Positions 31,636 to 36,861 of a stretch of 36,861 bases of DNA are shown one piece after another (position 1 is the first letter of the stretch; every line of letters starts with the position of its first letter). The notes beneath the pieces were generated by a model. The model saw nothing but the letters and a program-made list of their open reading frames with translations, was not told the DNA's origin and did not search any database. This DNA comes from Azonexus sp. GTDB taxonomy: Bacteria > Pseudomonadota > Gammaproteobacteria > Burkholderiales > Rhodocyclaceae. Made by a program: the position numbers and the translations under genes. The DNA lies in assembly GCA_031274715.1 (NCBI GenBank), contig JAISPT010000019.1:1-36861 (forward strand). Reading direction: 5' to 3'.

Positions 31636-32006
31636 CCCTTTGTCCCTGCGCCAGCGGCCAGGCCTACGCCGATTGCTGCGCCCGCCTGCACGGCGGAGAA
31701 GCGGCGGCGACGGCGGCAGCCCTGATGCGCTCACGTTACAGCGCTTACGTGCTGGGGCTGGAAGATTATCTGCTGGCTACCTGGCACCCATCGACGCGGC
31801 CGCTGGCGCTGCATCTGGCCGCCGAGGCCGGCACTCAATGGCTGGGGCTGGAGGTGCGCTGCCACCAGCAGCAGGACGACAGCCATGCCACCGTCGCCTT
31901 CGTTGCCCGCTATCGCATCGCCGGGCGCGGCCAGCGGTTGCGCGAACTCAGCCGTTTCGTGCGCCAGGACGGGCGCTGGTACTACGTCGACGGCGATATC
32001 GGCTGA
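31632..32006 (+). CDS. YchJ family protein with SEC-C zinc motif
   Basis: A 124-residue protein. The N-terminal CPCASGQAYADCC (C4, C6, C15, C16) is the SEC-C zinc-binding motif, and the rest is the YchJ (UPF0225) NTF2-like domain with LMRSRYSAYVLG and the WHPSTRP segment. The function is not established. The start GTG 31632 overlaps the rdgC stop by four bases, so translation is coupled. It ends six bases from the convergent thioesterase gene. Confidence 0.85.
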   Translation: MTLCPCASGQAYADCCARLHGGEAAATAAALMRSRYSAYVLGLEDYLLATWHPSTRPLALHLAAEAGTQWLGLEVRCHQQQDDSHATVAFVARYRIAGRGQRLRELSRFVRQDGRWYYVDGDIG

Positions 32007-32012
32007 AGCCGT

Positions 32013-32444
32013 TCAACCTTTCGGCCAGAGGATCATCTGCGAGCAGCGGAACAGCGCGATCCGGCGACCGCTGGCTTCGTCACTGACCACCGCGTCCCAG
32101 ACCTGGGTGTTGCGTCCGAGATGCTGCGCCGTGGCGACGCAGGCGATGGCACCCTCGTGCACCGTGCCGAGGTGGTTGCTCTTCAGTTCGATGGTGGTAA
32201 ACGACTCGGCGCCGGCCGGCAGGTGGGCGATGGTGGCGTAGCCGCAAGTAGTGTCGGCCAGCGCGACGACGCTGGCGGCATGGAGAAAGCCGTTTGGCGC
32301 AAAGTGCAATTGCCGTACTGGCATCCGGCCGGCTGCGGTGTCCTGCGCCAGGGTGGTCATCTCGATGCCGAGTTCGCCGGGCAGGTAGCCCTCGCCGCGA
32401 GTATTGAAGTCAGCGATCGTCAGTTCGGGGCGCAAGCGGCTCAT
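32013..32444 (-). CDS. PaaI-type hotdog thioesterase
   Basis: A 143-residue hotdog domain protein. The motif PNGFLHAASVVALADTTCG, with H55 and D64 as probable catalytic residues, fits the PaaI/YdiI/EntH branch that hydrolyses aromatic or short acyl-CoA esters. GAGAG precedes ATG 32444. It lies 22 bases after the MFS gene on the same strand and may be co-transcribed with it. Substrate unknown. Confidence 0.86.
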   Translation of the reverse strand: MSRLRPELTIADFNTRGEGYLPGELGIEMTTLAQDTAAGRMPVRQLHFAPNGFLHAASVVALADTTCGYATIAHLPAGAESFTTIELKSNHLGTVHEGAIACVATAQHLGRNTQVWDAVVSDEASGRRIALFRCSQMILWPKG

Positions 32445-32466
32445 GGATATCTCTCGTTGGGTTGAA

Positions 32467-33690
32467 TCAGGCTGCGGCCGGAGCCGGCGCGCGCACCACG
32501 GGCGCTTCGCGGATGGGCAGGGTGAGCAGGGCGGCGAGTAGGGCCAGGGTCATGTCGGCATACCACATCCAGCCGAAGTCGCCAAAGCGGGTGATGGCCA
32601 GGCCACCCAGCCAGGCACCGAGAAAGCCGCCGGTCTGGTGGCTCAACAGAGTCAGGCCAAACAGCGTGGCCAGGTAGCGGATACCGAACAACTTGCCGAC
32701 GATAGCGGCAGTCGGCGGCACGGTGGCTAGCCAAGTGAAACCCATGCCGGCGGCGAACAGATAAAAGGTCAGGTCGGTGCGTGGGGCTATCAGATATAGC
32801 GCGATCAGCACGGTGCGCGAGGCGTACATGGCGGCCAGCAAGTACTTGCTGCGGACTTTGGCGATGCAGGCGCCGATAACGAGACTGCCGGCGATGTTGG
32901 CCAAGCCGATGATGGCCAGCGACCAACTGGCCACCGAGGGCGGCAGGCCACATAGTTTCACCTCGCCGGGCAGGTGGGTGGCCAGGAAAGCGATGTGGAA
33001 GCCGCAGGCGAAAAAACTGGCGTGCAGCAGCAGGTAACTGCGGTCGCGTGCGGCCTCGCCGATGGCCCGTTTCAGGCCGCCTGCCTGGTGGGCCTGGCGC
33101 ACCGGCGCCATGCCCGTGCTGCCCGTCAGTTTGCCGATCAAGGGCAGGGCGGCCAGTGTCATCAGCGCCATGGCCCACATCGTACCCATCCAGCCTACGA
33201 CCTGGATCAGCTTTTGCAGAACCGGGGCGAACACGAACTGACCGAACGAACCACCCGCATTGATGACCCCGGAGGCCGCACCGCGTGCTTCGAGCGGCAG
33301 GCGATGGGAAATGGCGGCGATTAACACCGAGAAACTGCTCGCACCGGAACCCATGGCCGAGAGCAAGCCGAGCGAAACGATCAGGCCGAAGCCAGTGTGC
33401 ATGAACGGCGTGACGGTGCAGCCCAGAGCGAGGATCAGCACGCCGCCGATCAGTACGGCGCGCGGGCCGTGGCGATCGGCGATCGCCCCGGCCACCGGCT
33501 GGATGGCGCCCCAGGCGAACTGACCGACAGCCAGCGCCAGGCTGATGCTGGCGATGCCCAGGCCGGTGCTCTCATCGATCGGGGCGATGAACAGACCGAG
33601 CGACTGGCGGGTGCCCATGGTCACGATCAGGATGCCGGCGGCGGCGAGCGTGGCGATCAGGTGTTCGGGGCGGTTCAGGACGCGCAGCAT
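32467..33690 (-). CDS. MFS transporter
   Basis: A 407-residue major facilitator with about 12 transmembrane segments. The loop 2-3 motif is present in the form GAIADRHGPRAVL. The two halves are separated by a basic loop (about 195-215). Resembles organic anion or monocarboxylate exporters in general layout, but the substrate cannot be assigned. It is upstream of the PaaI-type gene in a probable two-gene unit. Confidence 0.85.
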   Translation of the reverse strand: MLRVLNRPEHLIATLAAAGILIVTMGTRQSLGLFIAPIDESTGLGIASISLALAVGQFAWGAIQPVAGAIADRHGPRAVLIGGVLILALGCTVTPFMHTGFGLIVSLGLLSAMGSGASSFSVLIAAISHRLPLEARGAASGVINAGGSFGQFVFAPVLQKLIQVVGWMGTMWAMALMTLAALPLIGKLTGSTGMAPVRQAHQAGGLKRAIGEAARDRSYLLLHASFFACGFHIAFLATHLPGEVKLCGLPPSVASWSLAIIGLANIAGSLVIGACIAKVRSKYLLAAMYASRTVLIALYLIAPRTDLTFYLFAAGMGFTWLATVPPTAAIVGKLFGIRYLATLFGLTLLSHQTGGFLGAWLGGLAITRFGDFGWMWYADMTLALLAALLTLPIREAPVVRAPAPAAA

Positions 33691-33819
33691 GGAAGGGATT
33701 GGTAAGGGGGCTGGGGGGCGAGGATGTCGATACGGGAGAAAAACCGGTTGTCATTGGCGCATAGTCGGCGGCATCGCGTCAACCGATCATTGGGACGGTA
33801 TGCGCCGGCTCGGCCGCCG
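33691..33819. other. Intergenic region between MFS and hemW genes
   Basis: 129 bases between two minus-strand genes. A TTGACG (minus strand, near 33774-33779) could be a -35 element for the MFS gene, but no matching -10 is at the right spacing. No terminator with a T-run is seen after hemW. Confidence 0.4.
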
Positions 33820-35037
33820 TCAGGTGCCGGTATCGAGAAAGCGTTCGAGCAGTACGTTGAGAAAGCGTCGCCCGCGCGCCGTCGGGGCGATACGCTCGGG
33901 GCCGATGCTCAGCAGTCCATCGTCGGCGGCAGCTCGGAGTTGCGGCAGGATTCCTGCCAGTGGCCGCGAGGTGCGCCGTTCGAATAGCGACGGGGCAAAA
34001 CCATCGGCCAGGCGCAACGCATTCATCAGGAACTCGAACGGCAGACCGGCTGCTTCGACCGGCCGGTCTTCCTGCAACCATTGTCCGGCCGCTCCGTTGT
34101 CGAGATAGGTTGGCGGGTGCTTCCAGCGCATCTGGCGCAGCACGCGGTCGTGCAGGGTCAGCTTGGAATGGGCGCCGGCGCCGATGCCGAGGTAGTCGCC
34201 GAAATGCCAGTAATTGAGGTTGTGCAGGCATTGCCGATCGGGTCGGGCGAAGGCCGAGGTCTCGTAATTGCGATAGCCGGCGGCGGCCAGCCGGGCTTCG
34301 ATAGCTTCCTGCATGTCGGCGCACAGGTCGGCTTCCGGCAGAGGTGGCGGGAAGGCAGCGAAGCGCGTGTTCGGTTCCAGCGTCAATTGGTAGCAGGACA
34401 GGTGCGGCGGCGCGTAGGCCAGCGCCGTGTCGATGTCGCTTAACGCCTGGGCTAGCGTTTGGCCGGGCAGGCCGTACATCAGGTCGAGGTTGAAGCGCTC
34501 GAAGTGCTCGGCGGCGAGCGCGGTGGCACGCTTGGCCTCGGCGCTGCCGTGGATGCGGCCGAGCGCTTGCAGATGATCGTCATCAAAGCTCTGGATGCCG
34601 AGCGACAGGCGATTGACGCCGGCGGCGCGAAAGCCGGCGAACTTGCCGGCTTCGACGGTACCGGGGTTGGCTTCGAGGGTAATCTCGGCTTCCGGCGAGA
34701 GCATCGCCAGCGCCCGGAAGGCGGCCAACAGTTCGTCGATGGCCGCCGGAGAGAGCAGGCTGGGCGTGCCGCCGCCGAAAAAGACACTGAGCACCGGGCG
34801 GCCCCAGATCAGCGGCAGGGCTGCCTGCAAGTCGGCAATCAGGGCATCGACGTATTGGCGCTCGGGAATCGTTCCGCTGGCCTCATGCGAGTTGAAGTCG
34901 CAATACGGGCATTTCTGTACGCACCATGGAATATGGACATAGAGCGAGAGCGGTGGCGAGGTGCGGAATTCCAGCGGCTGGTCGGCTCTTGCCGACGGCA
35001 AGGCGGCGGCCGGGAAGATGGGAATGGTGCGGGACAT
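33820..35037 (-). CDS. hemW: Radical SAM heme chaperone HemW
   Basis: A 405-residue HemW-type protein. The radical SAM motif C39-VQK-C43-PY-C46 is present, followed by D47-F48: a phenylalanine stands where coproporphyrinogen dehydrogenase HemN has an additional cysteine, which marks it as HemW rather than HemN. Further family segments are FFGGGTPSLLS, GVNRLSLGIQSF, HNLNYWHFGDYLGIGAGAHSK. HemW binds heme and is thought to deliver it to membrane enzymes. The ATG at 35037 is chosen; upstream in-frame sequence overlaps rdgB. It is the last gene of the PP2C-rph-rdgB-hemW cluster. Confidence 0.94.
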   Translation of the reverse strand: MSRTIPIFPAAALPSARADQPLEFRTSPPLSLYVHIPWCVQKCPYCDFNSHEASGTIPERQYVDALIADLQAALPLIWGRPVLSVFFGGGTPSLLSPAAIDELLAAFRALAMLSPEAEITLEANPGTVEAGKFAGFRAAGVNRLSLGIQSFDDDHLQALGRIHGSAEAKRATALAAEHFERFNLDLMYGLPGQTLAQALSDIDTALAYAPPHLSCYQLTLEPNTRFAAFPPPLPEADLCADMQEAIEARLAAAGYRNYETSAFARPDRQCLHNLNYWHFGDYLGIGAGAHSKLTLHDRVLRQMRWKHPPTYLDNGAAGQWLQEDRPVEAAGLPFEFLMNALRLADGFAPSLFERRTSRPLAGILPQLRAAADDGLLSIGPERIAPTARGRRFLNVLLERFLDTGT

Positions 35038-35099
35038 GGATTTGGTTGTGGCGCCGGGCTGCGACGTTGGGGTTGCCGGCGTGGCGGCCTGTGGCCTTC

Positions 35100-35690
35100 C
35101 TACAATTCGGGCAGGCGCTCGATCAGCTTCTGCATCGCCCGGCCGCGATGCGAGACGCGGTTCTTGGTGTCGGCGTCGAGTTCGGCGGCGGTCTGGCCGA
35201 ATTCGTGGACGAAGAACAGCGGGTCGTAGCCGAAGCCGCCGTCGCCACGTAGTTGATCGACGATTTCGCCGTGCCATTCGCCCTCGGCGATGATCGGCTG
35301 CGGGTCGTCGCCGCTACGGCACAACACCAGCAGGCTGACGAAATGGGCGCGGCGGTCGGGCTGGTTGGCCAGTTCGGCGAGCAGCCTGGCGTTGTTGCGT
35401 GCATCCGATTTCGGCTCGCCGGCGTAGCGGGCCGAGATGACGCCCGGCGCGCCGCCGAGGGCCTTGACGCACAGGCCGGAGTCGTCCGCTAGCGCCGGCA
35501 GGCCGCTGTGCCGGGCGGCGTGGCGGGCCTTGGCCAGGGCATTCTCGACGAAGGTGGCGTGCGGTTCCTCGGCTTCCGGAATGCCGAGTTGGCCTTGCGG
35601 GATGACCGCAAAGCCGAGCGGCGCCAGCAGCGCGTTCAATTCCTTGATCTTCTTGGCGTTGTTCGAGGCGAGGACGAGTTTTTTCATCAT
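35100..35690 (-). CDS. rdgB: XTP/dITP diphosphatase RdgB
   Basis: A 196-residue Ham1-type pyrophosphatase that removes dITP and XTP from the nucleotide pool. LASNNAKKIKEL near the start, ADDSGLCV and GYDPLFFVHEFG are conserved. The ATG at 35690 overlaps the rph stop (TGATG); a second ATG at 35687 is equally possible and would shorten the protein by one residue. A much longer in-frame extension through rph has no support. Confidence 0.95.
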   Translation of the reverse strand: MMKKLVLASNNAKKIKELNALLAPLGFAVIPQGQLGIPEAEEPHATFVENALAKARHAARHSGLPALADDSGLCVKALGGAPGVISARYAGEPKSDARNNARLLAELANQPDRRAHFVSLLVLCRSGDDPQPIIAEGEWHGEIVDQLRGDGGFGYDPLFFVHEFGQTAAELDADTKNRVSHRGRAMQKLIERLPEL

Positions 35691-36406
35691 CAGCCGGCCA
35701 AGGCGCTTTGCTGGGTAGCGACCAGTTGGCCGATGCCGAGTTGCGCCAAGTCGAGCAGCACGTTCATTTGTTCGCGGGTGAACGGCTCGCCCTCGGCGGT
35801 GCCTTGTACTTCGACGATGCCACCACGGCCGGTCATGATCACGTTCATGTCGGTATCGCAGGCGGAGTCTTCCGGGTAATCGAGGTCGAGCACCGGGCTG
35901 CCGGCGAAGATGCCGACCGAGACGGCGGCGACGTGATCGCGGATCGGATTGGCCGACAGCTTGCTGGCCTGCACCAGCTTCTCGCAGGCCTCGTACAGCG
36001 CTACCCAGGCGCCGGTGATGGCGGCGCAGCGGGTGCCGCCGTCGGCTTGCAGAACGTCGCAGTCGAGCGTGACCTGACGTTCGCCGAGCGCTTTGAGGTC
36101 GGTCACGGCGCGCAGGCTGCGGCCGATCAGACGCTGGATTTCCTGCGTCCGGCCGCTCTGCTTGCCTTTGGCCGCTTCGCGCGCCGTGCGCGTGTGTGTC
36201 GAACGCGGCAACATGCCGTATTCGGCGGTGACCCAGCCCTGGCCTTTGCCGCGCAGGAAAGCGGGCAGGCTTTCCTCGACCGAAGCGGTGCATAGCACGC
36301 GGGTATCGCCGATTTCGATCAACACCGAGCCTTCGGCGTGGCGGGTAAAGTTGCGGGTGATGCGAACGGCGCGGAGTTGATCCGGCTGGCGCTGACTGGG
36401 GCGCAT
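35690..36406 (-). CDS. rph: Ribonuclease PH
   Basis: A 238-residue phosphorolytic exoribonuclease that trims tRNA 3' ends and forms a hexameric ring. It begins MRPSQRQPDQLRAV, and conserved segments are GWVTAEYGMLPRSTHTR, GRTQEIQRLIGRSLRAV and DADGGTR-type QADGGTR. AAGGAAGG precedes ATG 36406, nine bases after the phosphatase stop. Normal length. Confidence 0.96.
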   Translation of the reverse strand: MRPSQRQPDQLRAVRITRNFTRHAEGSVLIEIGDTRVLCTASVEESLPAFLRGKGQGWVTAEYGMLPRSTHTRTAREAAKGKQSGRTQEIQRLIGRSLRAVTDLKALGERQVTLDCDVLQADGGTRCAAITGAWVALYEACEKLVQASKLSANPIRDHVAAVSVGIFAGSPVLDLDYPEDSACDTDMNVIMTGRGGIVEVQGTAEGEPFTREQMNVLLDLAQLGIGQLVATQQSALAG

Positions 36407-36415
36407 GAGCCTTCC

Positions 36416-36861
36416 TTATTTCTTGAGGTTGTATTTGTCGATGGCGCTGCGGATTTCCTCAATCGCCTTGGTGATCTCATCTTCGGAAAGATCGGTTTTG
36501 TGGGCCGGGTTGCGGCCAAATTCGTCGAGCCGCGAGGTGACTTCGTCGGGCGCCATGGCCTGGGTGGACACCGAACTGCTGCTGTCTTCGACATAGCTCT
36601 GTTCCCAGCGCGCGGCGACCACGGAAAGATTGTCGCCATGCGGGCCGCCCCGCGTCTCGGCCTGGTTGAGCAGCATCGGCAAGGCTTGCAGCAGGTTGGC
36701 TTCCTTCAGCGCGGCATTCATCATCTGATCGGGAATGACGCCCCACAGACCATCGGTACACAGCAGCAGGATGTCGCCATGTTCCAGCGGTATTTTGCGT
36801 GAGAACTCGATTTCCGGTGTGTGCGGGCTGCCGAGGCAACTGTAGATCTTGTTGCGGTCGG
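36416..36861 (-). CDS. PP2C family serine/threonine phosphatase, C-terminal part
   Basis: The gene continues beyond the right edge; 148 codons are in the window. The readable part has the PP2C motifs LLLCTDGLWGVI and GGPHGDNLSVV (GDN metal-binding aspartate), followed by a tail (last about 60 residues) with a charged helix, EDEITKAIEEIRSAIDKY. This is a soluble Stp/PppA-type phosphatase likely to reverse Ser/Thr phosphorylation. Placement before rph is common in betaproteobacteria, often with a kinase nearby, which would be outside the window. Confidence 0.88.
   Translation of the reverse strand, partial: DRNKIYSCLGSPHTPEIEFSRKIPLEHGDILLLCTDGLWGVIPDQMMNAALKEANLLQALPMLLNQAETRGGPHGDNLSVVAARWEQSYVEDSSSSVSTQAMAPDEVTSRLDEFGRNPAHKTDLSEDEITKAIEEIRSAIDKYNLKK

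Noticed and set aside
35038..35277. 80-codon upstream extension of hemW
   Set aside because: It is arginine-rich, overlaps rdgB in another frame and has no similarity to HemW.
35691..36293. Upstream extension of rdgB through rph
   Set aside because: It is out of frame with rph, which is certain; rdgB starts at the TGATG overlap.
1..36861. CRISPR array, tRNA, rRNA or prophage
   Set aside because: No regularly spaced repeats, no cloverleaf sequences and no phage or integrase genes were found in reading both strands.

Overview
The window (about 37 kb, high GC, roughly 62-66 % in most genes) looks like chromosomal DNA from a betaproteobacterium, most likely of the Rhodocyclales (Dechloromonas/Azonexus/Accumulibacter-like). 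The reasons are the contiguous spc and alpha ribosomal operons with rpmJ between infA and rpsM, an rph-rdgB-hemW cluster next to a PP2C phosphatase, a PEP-CTERM secreted protein, and the general style of the protein sequences. The taxon is inferred from gene order and family resemblance; no search was run. There are no rRNA or tRNA genes, no CRISPR array, no insertion sequence and no phage genes.

Layout. (1) 1-8492: the tail of rplN, then rplX-rplE-rpsN-rpsH-rplF-rplR-rpsE-rpmD-rplO-secY-infA-rpmJ-rpsM-rpsK-rpsD-rpoA-rplQ, all on the plus strand, closed by a strong bidirectional terminator (8525-8557). One intergenic region in this operon, rpoA-rplQ, carries an inverted array of degenerate heptamers. 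(2) 8581-12016, minus strand: an Atm1-like ABC exporter followed by a REC-PAS-PP2C response regulator. (3) 12017-16012: a 163 bp long-palindrome element, then a YciA-type thioesterase, a FadL-type porin, a DUF2802 protein and a SPOR-domain membrane protein (plus), a small TPR protein (minus) and ridA. (4) 16012-23987: recG, a GNAT acetyltransferase of lower GC, a PAS-PAS-GGDEF-EAL protein, an alpha/beta hydrolase, a second diguanylate cyclase and a hypoxanthine/uracil-type DNA glycosylase. (5) 24006-29654, plus: argS, SPOR protein, dsbA, SDR oxidoreductase, thiS, thiG, trmB. (6) 29654-30720: a second long-palindrome element, then a PEP-CTERM protein on the minus strand with a possible internal thioester and a CRP-like site in front. 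(7) 30721-36861: rdgC and a YchJ protein (plus), a PaaI-type thioesterase and an MFS transporter (minus), and the minus-strand operon PP2C-rph-rdgB-hemW, cut by the window end.

Most of the window is housekeeping: translation, protein export, DNA repair (recG, DNA glycosylase, rdgB), RNA processing (rph, trmB), envelope biology (SPOR proteins, DsbA, FadL) and thiazole synthesis (thiS/thiG). Signalling genes are plentiful: two GGDEF proteins, both with an apparent c-di-GMP inhibition site, and two PP2C-type phosphatases.

The least ordinary signals are non-coding. Two long imperfect palindromes (12045-12207 and 29654-29756) share a short core sequence around a central hairpin, but their outer arms are unrelated in sequence while each is self-complementary. 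In both, the arms pair better as a minus-strand RNA because several mismatches become G-U pairs. This is the pattern of a structured element with compensatory stems and is the best candidate here for something not commonly annotated. The second is the PEP-CTERM protein, whose mature form has one cysteine, placed before a Gln-x-Ala-hydrophobic-Trp motif as in thioester adhesins.
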